Counted from the first letter of the stretch, positions 45,751 to 54,669 are shown. The stretch is 64,000 nucleotides of DNA from Serratia sp. M24T3 (GCF_000257645.1 NZ_AJHJ01000007.1:1-64000), one strand, 5' to 3'. Program-made: numbers and translations. Notes: generated from the sequence alone by a model not told the origin.

Positions 45751-47211
45751 TTAATCCAGCCCGCCAATATGAAATGACTTCATTTCTAAATATTCTTCGA
45801 TACCTGCCTTAGCCCCTTCGCGCCCTATTCCCGAGAGTTTAACCCCGCCGAATGGGGCTATTTCTAAAGAAACAGAACCGGTATTCAAACCTACCATGCC
45901 AAATTCAAGTTTCTCGGCGACTCGCCATGAACGACGTAAATTTTCGGTAAAGAAATAGGCCGCTAAACCAAATGGCGTAGCATTGGCTAAATCAATCGCC
46001 TGCTGCTCATCATCAAAACAAAATAATGGCGCAACGGGACCAAAAGTTTCTTCATTGGCGATAAGCATCTTGGCGGTGACATCGGCCAGAACCGTAGGCT
46101 GGGCAAAATTATTACCACTTTCGGCGATACCGCCGGTCAGCAGACGAGCGCCCTGGCTTAATGCATCATCGATATGTCGATTGACCTTTTCAACCGCGGC
46201 TTTATTAATCAACGGTCCGATTTGCGTTCCAGCCGCAAAACCGTCTCCAACTTTCAGTTTGTTAGTTTCTTCTACCAAACGTGCGGCAAACTTGTCGTAA
46301 ATACCGCGCTGTACCAAAATGCGGTTGGCACAAACACAGGTCTGGCCGCCATTGCGGAATTTACTCACCATTACGCCGGCAATCGCCAACTCGATATCCG
46401 CATCATCAAAGACAATAAACGGCGCATTGCCGCCTAACTCAAAACTCAGCCGCTTAACAGAATCTGCACACTGGCGCATCAGCAATTGGCCGACGCGGGT
46501 GGAACCGGTAAACGACAGCTTGCGCACCAGCGGATTGCTGGTCAATTCTGCGCCAATACCCTGCGGCATGCCGGTCACGACTTGCAGTACACCGGCGGGA
46601 ATTCCCGCACGCGAGGCCAGCTCGGCCAGCGCCAGCGCGCAAAGCGGCGTCAGGTCAGAAGGTTTGACAATAATCGGACAACCTGCGGCGATAGCGGGAG
46701 CACATTTACGGGTGATCATCGCTATCGGAAAATTCCACGGCGTAATCGCAGCAGCAATACCTACCGGCTGTTTCAACACCAAAATGCGGCGGTCACGAGT
46801 CGGCGCGGGAATGGTTTCTCCATAAATACGCCTTGCTTCTTCGGCAAACCATTTAACAAAACTGGCACCGTAGCGCACTTCACCGCGCGCCTCTTCCAGC
46901 GACTTGCCCTGCTCGGCAGTCATTAATACGGCCAAGTCTTCAGTGTTGTCCAAAATCAGCTGATACCATTTTTCGAGCATCGCGGCACGATCTGCTGCCG
47001 GCGTTTCGGCGAAACTGATGCGCACGTTTTCAGCGGCTGTAATGGCTGCACGAGTATCTATTTCGCCCATTGCTGGAACCAAAGCGATAACTTCAGATGT
47101 AGAAGGGTTAACCACTTCTATTGTTTCTTTGCTGTTTGCATCGACCCAACTACCGGCGATACACGCCTGCTGGCGGTAAAGTGTTGGGTCCTTTAAAGGC
47201 AATGGCGACAT
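45751..47211 (-). CDS. gabD: Succinate-semialdehyde dehydrogenase (GabD-like)
   Basis: NAD(P)-dependent aldehyde dehydrogenase, 486 residues, the length of GabD. TPWNFPIAMITRKCAPAIAAG (split TPWNFPIAMITRK / CAPAIAAG), FELGGNAPFIVFDDAD, and GGQTCVCANR with the catalytic cysteine plus the second Cys two residues on that is typical of GabD. KPSDLTPL fits NADP binding. Single gene with its own terminator; it would complete GABA use with the transaminase at 26.8 kb. Confidence 0.87.
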   Translation of the reverse strand: MSPLPLKDPTLYRQQACIAGSWVDANSKETIEVVNPSTSEVIALVPAMGEIDTRAAITAAENVRISFAETPAADRAAMLEKWYQLILDNTEDLAVLMTAEQGKSLEEARGEVRYGASFVKWFAEEARRIYGETIPAPTRDRRILVLKQPVGIAAAITPWNFPIAMITRKCAPAIAAGCPIIVKPSDLTPLCALALAELASRAGIPAGVLQVVTGMPQGIGAELTSNPLVRKLSFTGSTRVGQLLMRQCADSVKRLSFELGGNAPFIVFDDADIELAIAGVMVSKFRNGGQTCVCANRILVQRGIYDKFAARLVEETNKLKVGDGFAAGTQIGPLINKAAVEKVNRHIDDALSQGARLLTGGIAESGNNFAQPTVLADVTAKMLIANEETFGPVAPLFCFDDEQQAIDLANATPFGLAAYFFTENLRRSWRVAEKLEFGMVGLNTGSVSLEIAPFGGVKLSGIGREGAKAGIEEYLEMKSFHIGGLD

Positions 47212-47827
47212 GTTTTCTCCAATCGATGCAGATTCAGTAAATGGCCCTAGCAGCGAGCCAAGGTAAAAGGCTGTTGATTTACTCTACCGCCAATGACGAA
47301 TTTTTTGTGGGGAATGCGCAGTTTGCTACAGCAGAATGTGCGTTATCGGTTTGCGAAAGGAAATTTCATGTTGATGCTGCTCTCAAGCCGCTAAAACTTA
47401 TGATTGAGGGCTAACACGGCAATTCAGCTTACGGTCAACAGTGTTTAAAACTGACAACTTGCAAACTTAACTTAAATTTCAAACCAACAATAGGTCACTA
47501 AATTAATTTATCAGCACAACACGCTTTATAATGAGGATTTAAAGCATTTGCTAAGCCTTTAGTCGTCAATTAAAGGTTAATGTTTAAATCACAGACTTGA
47601 ATAGGCGGCAAAAAAAGGTGGTATTGGCTAACTTCTCTTAAACACCTTTGATTCTGTTATAAAATAATTGTTTAAAAATCCCCCCTGCTGAAGCAATCGC
47701 ATTTTTCGCTTCTTTAAAAACCTGATCTAAAGTTTGTATCAGACCCTGGGTAAACAGATGCTCTGTCCGATGACCGCAAGGTACGCCTGAATGGGTTGGC
47801 ACCATATTCTAACCGGAGATTATTATC
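47212..47827. other. Intergenic region upstream of the peptide locus
   Basis: 616 AT-rich bases between the divergent gabD and the first precursor. An AAAGGTG/CACCTTT hairpin (47614-47649) has a T-run only on the minus strand and follows no gene. GATGACCGCAAGG near 47771-47783 resembles the GGTCGCAAGG element before later precursors. The promoter of the first precursor block should lie here but is not clear. Confidence 0.45.
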
Positions 47828-48031
47828 ATGAAAGAACTCAATATGAATGAATTGGAAATGGTTGCAGGCGGTGGATTGGTAAGTGGTGCTCAGGCCTCTA
47901 TATTTACTGTAATAAATAACGCAACTGCTGGAGCAGTAGGTGCAGCATCTGGAGCACTTGGTGCTCTACCTGGTGCTTTCACAACTTTGGAAAGCGACGT
48001 AACCGGATTAGAAGGTAGTTTACTTAATTAA
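47828..48031 (+). CDS. Double-glycine peptide precursor 1 (microcin-like)
   Basis: 67 residues: 15-residue leader MKELNMNELEMVAGG plus a 52-residue core. The leader has the L/M-x-x-x-E-L-x-x-V-x-G-G pattern cut by C39 peptidases, as in the microcin V leader. The core is Gly/Ala-rich and hydrophobic, has no Cys, Lys or Arg, and three acidic residues (D/E) near the C-terminus. CGGAG lies 9 nt before the ATG. It should be exported and processed by the transporter encoded 2.5 kb downstream. Antibacterial action is inferred from the family, not shown. Confidence 0.85.
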   Translation: MKELNMNELEMVAGGGLVSGAQASIFTVINNATAGAVGAASGALGALPGAFTTLESDVTGLEGSLLN

Positions 48032-48086
48032 TTAAATCAGTGCAATACGTTGAATATATAAGCCTACACAATGTAGATTTATTATA

Positions 48087-48109
48087 CGGCTCCCAACCTA
48101 TGGGAGCCG
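48087..48109 (+). terminator. Hairpin after precursor 1
   Basis: CGGCTCCCA/TGGGAGCCG stem, 5-nt loop, followed by ATTTGTT. The same hairpin occurs after precursors 2 and 3. The weak T-run suggests partial termination or 3'-end protection. Confidence 0.6.
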
Positions 48110-48133
48110 ATTTGTTCACCATTGTCATTTGAA

Positions 48134-48268
48134 ATGGATTGCATTATATCGCCATTATTCCGCCAGAGAGAGTGAGAAAATAAAGTAGTTACAGCAGTAA
48201 AAGTGTTAGAGAACAATGTGGCTAAAGACGTAGAAGCACTAGAAGAAATTGCTGTTTATGATATCTAG
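48134..48268 (+). pseudogene. Chimeric relic: exporter N-terminus fused to an orphan tail (unit A)
   Basis: In one frame it reads MDCIISPLFRQRE, stop (TGA at 48173), ENK, then a 27-codon tail VVTAVKVLENNVAKD... ending YDI and TAG. The first part matches the start of the intact fusion protein (MDSIMPPLFRPEVAENK). The tail resembles the acidic, helical end of a precursor core. It is broken by the TGA. Confidence 0.6.
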
Positions 48269-48377
48269 TAGATGTAATTCAATTAATTAAACTCAAGGCA
48301 GGCTGCATTGCTGTGACACGTTTACAAGCCGCCTGGCACGGGTTTTAACAACTATCACAATTTCGGAGATTATTATC

Positions 48378-48569
48378 ATGAAAGAACTCAATATGAATGA
48401 ATTGGAAATGGTTGCAGGCGGTGAAGGAATATTAGATGGTATTTTGAATGCCACCTCGGATACATACAATGAAGCAATTAATGTCGGCAATCAAGCCCTT
48501 AAGGAAACAGATATTTTTGTTGCTGTATCCACCCAAAACTTACAGACTGTCTTTGGCGGTGACATATGA
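48378..48569 (+). CDS. Double-glycine peptide precursor 2
   Basis: 63 residues: the same 15-residue leader as precursor 1, identical also at the DNA level, and a 48-residue core unlike it. The core has seven acidic residues and one Lys, no Cys, and a helical pattern (DGILNATSDTYNEAI). CGGAG ribosome site. Leader identity with core divergence indicates diversifying selection or cassette replacement. Confidence 0.82.
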   Translation: MKELNMNELEMVAGGEGILDGILNATSDTYNEAINVGNQALKETDIFVAVSTQNLQTVFGGDI

Positions 48570-48623
48570 TTTTTTAAAATAACGGATTAAATACATAAGC
48601 CTACACAATGTAGATTAATTATA

Positions 48624-48646
48624 CGGCTCCCAACCTATGGGAGCCG
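48624..48646 (+). terminator. Hairpin after precursor 2
   Basis: Second copy of the CGGCTCCCA/TGGGAGCCG stem-loop, followed by ATTTATTCC. Confidence 0.6.
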
Positions 48647-48670
48647 ATTTATTCCCCATGGTCATTTGTA

Positions 48671-48805
48671 ATGGATTGCATTACATCGCCACTGTTCCGC
48701 CTAATAAGGCGAGGAAATACATTGGGTAAAGTAGTAGAAGTGTTAGAGAACGATGTGGTTAAAGACGTAGAAGCACTAAAAGAAATTGCTTTTGATACTA
48801 TCTAG
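48671..48805 (+). pseudogene. Chimeric relic, uninterrupted frame (unit B)
   Basis: 44 codons, open from ATG to TAG: MDCITSPLFRLIRRG from the exporter-type start, then GKVVEVLENDVVKDVEAL... ending DTI. It has no good ribosome site and no leader. It is probably a duplication relic, although it could in principle be expressed. Confidence 0.5.
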
Positions 48806-48914
48806 CATGTGTAGTTCAATTAATTAAACTCAAGGCAGGCTGCATTGCTGTGACACTTTTACAAGCCGCCTGACACGGGTTTTAACAACCGTCACAATTT
48901 CGGAGATTATTATC

Positions 48915-49109
48915 ATGAAAGAACTCAATATGAATGAATTGGAAATGGTTGCAGGCGGTGGAGTAATATATGACACTGTATATGATTTAAACAACGAAAT
49001 CAATACAATAGTCATGGATACTGATCTTACCACTCAAGAAAAAAATGAGGCAATTAATACTCTCCATCTTGTAACCCGTGGCACATCTGATCTTATTAAC
49101 CTTTTATAG
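48915..49109 (+). CDS. Double-glycine peptide precursor 3
   Basis: 64 residues: the shared 15-residue leader and a 49-residue core that is unlike precursors 1 and 2. The core is strongly acidic (eight D/E against one K and one R), has two Tyr and no Cys. Last precursor before the intact exporter, separated from it by the third GGCTCCCA hairpin. Confidence 0.82.
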   Translation: MKELNMNELEMVAGGGVIYDTVYDLNNEINTIVMDTDLTTQEKNEAINTLHLVTRGTSDLINLL

Positions 49110-49168
49110 CCATTTCGACCAGCACTGTGGATTGAGCATATAAGGTTAAATGATTTAGATTTATTATA

Positions 49169-49191
49169 CGGCTCCCAACCTATGGGAGCCG
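49169..49191 (+). terminator. Hairpin after precursor 3
   Basis: Third copy of the CGGCTCCCA/TGGGAGCCG stem-loop. It is 37 bases before the fusion-protein ATG and lacks a T-run, so it may set the ratio of precursor to exporter mRNA. Confidence 0.6.
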
Positions 49192-49227
49192 AGTTAATCA
49201 CAATTGTCATTTGTAATGGATTCCATT

Positions 49228-50514
49228 ATGCCCCCACTCTTCCGCCCTGAAGTCGCCGAAAATAAACAGTCTCAGTGGCTGGGTAAAGCGCTATTACTCA
49301 AAGGCTGGCCACCTTGGGTTACCGCACTGCTGACCGCCGGATTTATGATTGCCCTGCTCATATTCCTAATTTTCGCACAATACGCCAGACGCATCACGGT
49401 AAGTGCAGAAGTCATTACTCAGCCGCATACTATTAACTTATTTTCTCCTGTAGAGGGTGTTATTTCACAACTGTTAGTCAGCAATGGCCAAAAGGTTATT
49501 GCCGGAACACCGCTGTATCAGCTAGACCTCAGCCGCGTCGGGCAAACGGGCAATGCCAGCACCACCACGCTGGCGGCAATAAATAAACAAAGACACCAGC
49601 TCGACGATATTATTGCTCAGCTTGAAAATAATAAACGTGCCACTTTATCTAATCTGCAAGACCAACTGGATCAATATCAACAGGCGCAAACAGGATTAAA
49701 CAAGATGGTGGCATCTGCCGCAGACGGTTTAAACGCCATGCGCATTACTCTGGATTCCTACAATATTTCGCTGCGCAAAGGGTTAATTAATACCGATCAG
49801 CTGAACAATCAGCGCTATCTCTATTACCAGCAACAAAGCTCATACCAAAATTTGCATGCACAGGCGATACAGCAGTCATTGCAAATCAGCGGTCTGCAAA
49901 GCGCCAAAGTGACGAAATCCTCAGATTTTGATAATCAAATTTCACAGTCGCGCTATCAGCAGCAGGGACTGGACCGCGAATTAGCCGAAGCTAACGTTAA
50001 AAACTTACTGTTAATCACCGCGCCCGCGGCGGGAAGTATTTCATCTCTCAGCGTGACACCGGGGCAAATGGTCAATGCAGGCGACAGTTTGGTACAGCTG
50101 GTGCCGGGAAATAATGAAATTTTTTTTCTCGTCGCCTGGCTACCCGATGAAAGCCGCCCCTTTGTAACCCTGGGTGAAACAATCAATATCCGCTATGCGG
50201 CGTTTCCCTCTGAAAAATATGGGCAGTTTCCCGGCAAGGTCATTTCTATTGCCGATGCGCCCAGTACCGCGCAAGAAATGAAAGATTATCTCAGCGCCCC
50301 GCGTAACAGCAGTGGAATGATCACCGGCTCCTATTTTAAAGCCATTATTGGTCTCAACTCGGCCTCAGTCACCTGGCATCAACAGCATCTGGCATTGACG
50401 AGCGGCATGCAGGCGCAAACGACGCTGTTTCTTGAGCAGCGTCCGTTATATCAGTGGATGCTCTCACCTTATTACAGCCTTAAGAACAGCATCACGGGAC
50501 CAATAAATGAATAA
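49228..50514 (+). CDS. Peptide exporter membrane fusion protein (CvaA/MchE-like)
   Basis: Periplasmic adaptor linking the inner-membrane ABC exporter to TolC, 428 residues. One membrane helix (about 24-49), a biotinyl-lipoyl-like strand region (VISQLLVSNGQKVIAGTPLYQ), a long coiled coil (about 105-230), and the second lipoyl half with TAPAAGSISSLSVTPGQMV. The ATG at 49228 is chosen by alignment with the second copy; another at 49216 is in frame and neither has a good ribosome site. It overlaps the transporter gene by 8 bases. Confidence 0.9.
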   Translation: MPPLFRPEVAENKQSQWLGKALLLKGWPPWVTALLTAGFMIALLIFLIFAQYARRITVSAEVITQPHTINLFSPVEGVISQLLVSNGQKVIAGTPLYQLDLSRVGQTGNASTTTLAAINKQRHQLDDIIAQLENNKRATLSNLQDQLDQYQQAQTGLNKMVASAADGLNAMRITLDSYNISLRKGLINTDQLNNQRYLYYQQQSSYQNLHAQAIQQSLQISGLQSAKVTKSSDFDNQISQSRYQQQGLDRELAEANVKNLLLITAPAAGSISSLSVTPGQMVNAGDSLVQLVPGNNEIFFLVAWLPDESRPFVTLGETINIRYAAFPSEKYGQFPGKVISIADAPSTAQEMKDYLSAPRNSSGMITGSYFKAIIGLNSASVTWHQQHLALTSGMQAQTTLFLEQRPLYQWMLSPYYSLKNSITGPINE

Positions 50515-52609
50515 TTTGGAGCTAAAAGCGCTGATGCAAAAACTTCATTTCGGCTTTCGTCGCCAAGTGCCGCAAATTATCCAGACGGAAGCGGCGGAAT
50601 GTGGGCTGGCTTGCGTGGCGATGGTCTGTGGCTTTCACGGATTGCAGACTGATCTTCTGAGCCTGCGCCAACAGTTTGATGTATCGACCCGAGGGGTGAA
50701 CTTAAAAACTCTGATGGGTATCACCAGCCAACTGCATCTTAAATCGCGCGCCTTACAGGTTGATATCGATAATATAAACGCACTTAAAACACCCTGTATT
50801 TTGCACTGGGACATGAACCATTTTGTGGTGTTGATAAGCTCGAATAAAGGCAAGGTGCGGGTTCACGATCCTGCTTTTGGCAAACGAACGTTGAGTATGC
50901 AGGAAGTGTCGGCGCATTTTACCGGAGTGGCATTGGAGCTGTGGCCAGACGCAGAGTTTAGCCAGGATAAAAAGCTTAACCGACTGAATCTTAGGAAAAT
51001 GGTCGGCAACGTTGGCGGGCTGTTCGCTACCCTGAGCAAGCTTTTTTGTTTTTCGTTAATGATTGAATCGGTGAATTTGTTGCTGCCGGTGGGTATGCAA
51101 CTGGTAATGGACCACGTAATTCCTGCACAGGACGCTAATCTGCTGACCCTGATTTGCCTTGGCTTGCTGTTTTTTGTGTTTTTTCGCACCGGAGTCAGCA
51201 TTCTTAAATCCTGGACCCAACTGGTAATGAGCACGCTGATTGACGTGCAATGGAAAGCCCGCCTGTTCGACCACTTGCTGGCGTTGCCTTTGTCATATTT
51301 TGAGAAGCGCAAACTCGGCGACATTCAATCACGCTTTATTTCACTTGATACCCTGCGCACCACACTGACCACCAATGTGGTTAATAGCTTGATGGACGGC
51401 ATTATGTCCGTTGGGCTGATAATGATGATGGCGCTTTATGGCGGTTGGCTGGTTTGGGTAATTCTCGGATTTACCGTGCTTTATAGTCTCTTCCGACTGG
51501 TGACTTACTCGCGTTATCGGCAGATTTCAGAAGAACAGCTTGTCAAAACCGCCCGCGCCAGCTCGCATTTTATGGAAACACTGTACGGCATGGGGACCCT
51601 AAAGGCGCTGGGTTTGTCATCAAATCGTGCCCAGCGCTGGCTGAACATGAACATTGATACCGCCAACGCCAACGTGAGAAAAACCCGTTTCGATATGTTA
51701 TTTGCGGGTGGGAACACCTTAATCTCTACCCTCGATCAAATTTTACTGCTATGGCTGGGAGCAACTCAGGTAATCGATGGCCATATGACGCTGGGTATGT
51801 TTGTGGCTTTTAATACCTATCGTGGCCAGTTTTCGGAAAGAGCGGCCAACCTGCTGAATATGGTGTTGCAGCTGCGAATGCTATCGCTGCACTCGGAACG
51901 TATTGCCGATATTGCCCTCACTGAGGTTGAACACAACCTGCCTGCTCGCGCACTTTTACAGGCCGGGGAAGCGGCAGCCTTGGAAGTTAACGACGTCTCA
52001 TTTCAATACGATGTGATGTCTGCACCGCTGATTAAAAATCTGTTCATGACGGTTGCAGCCGGTGAGAGTGTGGCAATCACAGGTCCATCGGGCCAGGGCA
52101 AGACAACACTGATGAAATTACTGTCCGGCCTGCTGCCGCCAACATCAGGAGAGATTCGATTAAACAGCTTGGATATCAGCAAGGTAGGGGTTAATAATTA
52201 TCGCGCCTGTATTGCCTGTGTGTTGCAGGACGATACGCTGTTCGCAGGTTCCATTGCCGAAAATATTGCAGGCTTTGCAGAGTTGCGAGAACCCGAGCAT
52301 TTGCTGGATTGTGCTCAACGTTGCAGTATTCACGAAGATATCCTGCGCATGCCCATGGGTTATGAGACCTTGATCAGTGAGCTGGGCGGCAGCCTTTCAG
52401 GCGGTCAAAAACAGCGTTTGCTGATTGCCCGAGCATTATATCGCCGTCCTGGAATTCTATTTTTGGATGAAGCCACCAGCCATTTAGATGTAGAAAATGA
52501 AGCTCGCATAAATGCCGCCATTTCGGCATTGAAGATCACTCGTATAATTATTGCTCACCGCCCTTCCACCATCGCTTCTGCCGATCGCGTCATTGTTCTT
52601 GGCGATTGA
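50507..52609 (+). CDS. C39-peptidase ABC exporter (CvaB/MchF-like)
   Basis: Inner-membrane transporter that cuts the leader after Gly-Gly and exports the peptide, 700 residues. C39 peptidase: C32 in QTEAAECGLAC, H105 in WDMNHFVVL, D121 in HDPAFG. A six-helix membrane domain (about 160-440) follows, then the ATPase domain: GPSGQGKTT, LGGSLSGGQKQR, ILFLDEATSHLD, switch IIAHRPS. All catalytic parts are present. It should serve all eight precursors, since they share the leader. Confidence 0.93.
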   Translation: MNNLELKALMQKLHFGFRRQVPQIIQTEAAECGLACVAMVCGFHGLQTDLLSLRQQFDVSTRGVNLKTLMGITSQLHLKSRALQVDIDNINALKTPCILHWDMNHFVVLISSNKGKVRVHDPAFGKRTLSMQEVSAHFTGVALELWPDAEFSQDKKLNRLNLRKMVGNVGGLFATLSKLFCFSLMIESVNLLLPVGMQLVMDHVIPAQDANLLTLICLGLLFFVFFRTGVSILKSWTQLVMSTLIDVQWKARLFDHLLALPLSYFEKRKLGDIQSRFISLDTLRTTLTTNVVNSLMDGIMSVGLIMMMALYGGWLVWVILGFTVLYSLFRLVTYSRYRQISEEQLVKTARASSHFMETLYGMGTLKALGLSSNRAQRWLNMNIDTANANVRKTRFDMLFAGGNTLISTLDQILLLWLGATQVIDGHMTLGMFVAFNTYRGQFSERAANLLNMVLQLRMLSLHSERIADIALTEVEHNLPARALLQAGEAAALEVNDVSFQYDVMSAPLIKNLFMTVAAGESVAITGPSGQGKTTLMKLLSGLLPPTSGEIRLNSLDISKVGVNNYRACIACVLQDDTLFAGSIAENIAGFAELREPEHLLDCAQRCSIHEDILRMPMGYETLISELGGSLSGGQKQRLLIARALYRRPGILFLDEATSHLDVENEARINAAISALKITRIIIAHRPSTIASADRVIVLGD

Positions 52610-53042
52610 TATAAAAAAACACCACTTGTAATAATTAGTTTTTTATTTAAATAAAAATTTACATATTTAGTCTTTAATAAAAAAACCCCAAAACACAAGC
52701 GATCAAAAAACAACCAAAATCATTAAGTCTCTATGTCAATTAATCTTGATGACTTAAAAACATAAAGAAAATTAATGTTATCCCGCATGGTTTAGGCATA
52801 GGAATTTATCTGAATTAGGCGCTAAATCCTTGGTGTTTATTTTTCAAAACAGAATAATAAGCTGCACTAAACTAAACGTAAAGAATCTTACTATTTTCTA
52901 TCAAAACAATAACCTAAATTCAATCATTTCGTTTAGAGTAAATGCGTGGTTGCAAGGAGCAGCTATGCGGCAAGCTGGAAATTAACCTCAGCTGCCTTTC
53001 AAATATTAATCCAGTATTAATTGATAATTTCTCGAGGTTATT
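52610..53042 (+). other. AT-rich region before the second precursor block
   Basis: 433 bases with no open frame. Its right part is homologous to the regions before precursors 7 and 8 (AAAGAAAATTAATGTTA and GTTTAGAGTAAAT at 52931) and should contain the promoter of the second block. Confidence 0.6.
52931..52943 (+). promoter_or_regulatory. Shared upstream element, copy 1
   Basis: GTTTAGAGTAAAT, followed by GTTGCAAGG. The same element, GTTTAGAGTGA, precedes precursors 7 (54387) and 8 (55326) at a similar distance, 90-110 bases from the ATG. Possibly a promoter or activator site. Confidence 0.45.
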
Positions 53043-53222
53043 ATGAAAGTTCTAGACACTATGGAAGTTGAACAAGTTGTAGGTGCTGGTGGTTTTCTTA
53101 CCGACACACTGGGCACTGTTATTGGCGCGGTAAGTAATGTTGTAAGCCCATTGGTAGGACAAACCGTGCAATCTTTAGACAATGATGTCGATGGACTTTT
53201 AAAGTTGTTAATCACCTTTTAA
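53043..53222 (+). CDS. Double-glycine peptide precursor 4 (GA type)
   Basis: 59 residues, a short frame beginning MKVLDTMEVEQVVGA, so the leader ends Gly-Ala as in microcin L. The core of 44 residues begins GGFLTDTLGTVIG and ends LLKLLITF; four Asp, one Lys, no Cys. GAGG precedes the ATG. Close paralogue of precursor 5, 46 bases downstream; the two could act as a pair. Confidence 0.8.
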   Translation: MKVLDTMEVEQVVGAGGFLTDTLGTVIGAVSNVVSPLVGQTVQSLDNDVDGLLKLLITF

Positions 53223-53268
53223 ATCCTAGGTCTAACGCTTATTAAATACGCTAATCCTGGAGACTGGC

Positions 53269-53460
53269 ATGAAAGAACTCAATGTTACTGAAATTGATCA
53301 AGTTGCCGGGGCCGGTGGCGTTATCACCGATCTGCTGGGAACTGTTCTGGGCAGCACAAATGACGCAATAAGTAACGCGATCAGCCCAGTTGTAGGACAA
53401 ACCGTACAATTTGCAGAAATTGATGTCGACAGTATTTTAAAATCGTTAATCACCTTCTAA
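53269..53460 (+). CDS. Double-glycine peptide precursor 5 (GA type)
   Basis: 63 residues: leader MKELNVTEIDQVAGA and a 48-residue core sharing GTV(I/L)G, SP(L/V)VGQTVQ and the end LITF with precursor 4. Five acidic residues, one Lys, no Cys. GGAG lies 8 nt before the ATG. Confidence 0.82.
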   Translation: MKELNVTEIDQVAGAGGVITDLLGTVLGSTNDAISNAISPVVGQTVQFAEIDVDSILKSLITF

Positions 53461-53669
53461 AGCGAAGGTTGGACGTTTAATAAATACGCTTAATTTGCCT
53501 GTGACCCATGATGCTGTTTCATATATACGCAGACAGAGTCGCGCCTGCGAATATTATGACTCACATTGGCAACCCAGCCTTGCTTGCTTAAGTAACATCA
53601 GTGACCTGTCAATTACTGTTGAAACCATTAGCCATTGCATATCAATTTTTTAAAATCCTGGAGACTGAG

Positions 53670-53852
53670 ATGAAAGAACTCAATTCTATTGAAACTGAAC
53701 AAGTTGCTGGCGGCGGTTTAGCTATCAGTGCAGTGAATGATGTTGTTAGTGCTTTGGACCCATTATTACACCAAGTGCTGGCGATCTCTGTTCCGAATGC
53801 ATTAACCAGTGTTGAAACAGCGGCTACCAGCCTATTTTCAACCTTGGCCTAA
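53670..53852 (+). CDS. Double-glycine peptide precursor 6
   Basis: 60 residues from the ATG at 53670 (GGAG 7 nt upstream); the open frame extends further upstream but that part is not translated from a recognisable start. Leader MKELNSIETEQVAGG, core of 45 residues with three acidic, no basic residue except one His, no Cys. The pattern NDVVSALDPLLHQVL then SVPNAL matches precursor 7. Confidence 0.82.
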   Translation: MKELNSIETEQVAGGGLAISAVNDVVSALDPLLHQVLAISVPNALTSVETAATSLFSTLA

Positions 53853-53932
53853 AATTTAGTAGCAACGGCATTATGCAACTCAATTAACTGGCTATTAAAA
53901 CCTCCATTAATAGCTGATATGGGTTATGTCGA

Positions 53933-53958
53933 CCACCTGCTGTTTAACCAGCAGGTGG
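53933..53958 (+). terminator. Hairpin after precursor 6
   Basis: A 10-bp perfect stem, CCACCTGCTG/CAGCAGGTGG, loop TTTAAC, followed by ATTATCTTTATG. Likely terminator despite the interrupted T-run. Confidence 0.65.
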
Positions 53959-54386
53959 ATTATCTTTATGTCTTAATTTACTCCTGCGCAAGTTTGTAAC
54001 AAAGCGCGCCTTATTCGCCTACATTCTGCCCAAACCTCCCTCGAACTCAACTCTGCACTTTTATCGATAATTTTAGCTTCCTGCCTAACCACATTTCATT
54101 ACTAACAATGAGTTACATATTTTTTTCAGACCTAGATCACAGAATGCTACCAGATTGCTCAAAAATCACCCACCCTGCTTATATACTTAAGTAAAATAGA
54201 TATCACAAAAATAAAATATAAATTTAATTAATGTTAAAAATTACATTCACTTCCTAGGAGGCCGATCGGCCATTTCGACCAATGCGTTGATGATTTGATT
54301 ATAGATAGAATAAAAAACCATGAATTACAAACCATAAAGAATTTAAAACTTTTATAACGAAATAATATGCCAATTTTAAGAAGATA

Positions 54387-54397
54387 GTTTAGAGTGA
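54387..54397 (+). promoter_or_regulatory. Shared upstream element, copy 2
   Basis: GTTTAGAGTGA preceded by AAGATA and followed by GTGGTCGGAAAG, 90 bases before precursor 7. Confidence 0.45.
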
Positions 54398-54486
54398 TTG
54401 AGTGGTCGGAAAGAATCAAACAGCGTAATCCTTACATTGTTTGCAGGATCACAATTAAACTTTTGTTAACTATTCCTGAGGTTACT

Positions 54487-54669
54487 ATGAAAGAACTCAA
54501 TACTATGGAAGTTGAACAGGTTGCTGGTGGCGGTTTAGTGTCAGACCTGTTGGGTGAAGTCGCTAGCACTGTTAACCCACTGGTTAATGAACTGGTTCAA
54601 ACGACTATTCCTAACGCCGTTTCAAGCGTTGCGACAGGTGTTAACGGTATCCTGACTGCTTTGTTCTAA
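54487..54669 (+). CDS. Double-glycine peptide precursor 7
   Basis: 60 residues: leader MKELNTMEVEQVAGG and a 45-residue core, GLVSDLLGEVASTVNPLVNEL and onward (quoted in part as SDLLGEVASTVNPLV), ending ILTALF. Three acidic residues, no basic residue, no Cys. Own upstream region and GAGG ribosome site, so a separate transcript. Paralogous with precursors 6 and 8. Confidence 0.84.
   Translation: MKELNTMEVEQVAGGGLVSDLLGEVASTVNPLVNELVQTTIPNAVSSVATGVNGILTALF

Larger units (their letters stand above)
47814..48363 (+). repeat. Tandem repeat unit A of the precursor block
   Basis: 550-base unit beginning CGGAGATTATTATCATG. Order inside: ribosome site and leader, precursor core, GGCTCCCA hairpin, relic of the exporter 5' end fused to an orphan coding tail, then an untranslated stretch leading to the next unit. 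Confidence 0.75.
48032..48377 (+). other. Inter-precursor region 1
   Basis: Holds the GGCTCCCA hairpin, the chimeric relic at 48134-48268, and a 90-base untranslated leader (48288-48377) nearly identical to that before precursor 3. Confidence 0.7.
48364..48900 (+). repeat. Tandem repeat unit B of the precursor block
   Basis: 537-base unit with the same order of parts as unit A. A third, partial unit C (from 48901) carries precursor 3 and runs into the intact fusion-protein gene. Confidence 0.75.
48570..48914 (+). other. Inter-precursor region 2
   Basis: Holds the second GGCTCCCA hairpin, the open chimeric frame 48671-48805, and the conserved leader before precursor 3. Confidence 0.7.
53853..54486 (+). 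other. Region between precursors 6 and 7
   Basis: 634 AT-rich bases. A strong hairpin (53933-53958) ends the precursor 4-6 block. The remainder has no supported gene and carries the shared upstream element at 54387. Confidence 0.6.

Noticed and set aside
47614-47649. AAAGGTG/CACCTTT hairpin with a minus-strand T-run
   Set aside because: Short stem with a 22-nt loop and no gene ending there; insufficient to call a terminator or an antisense RNA.
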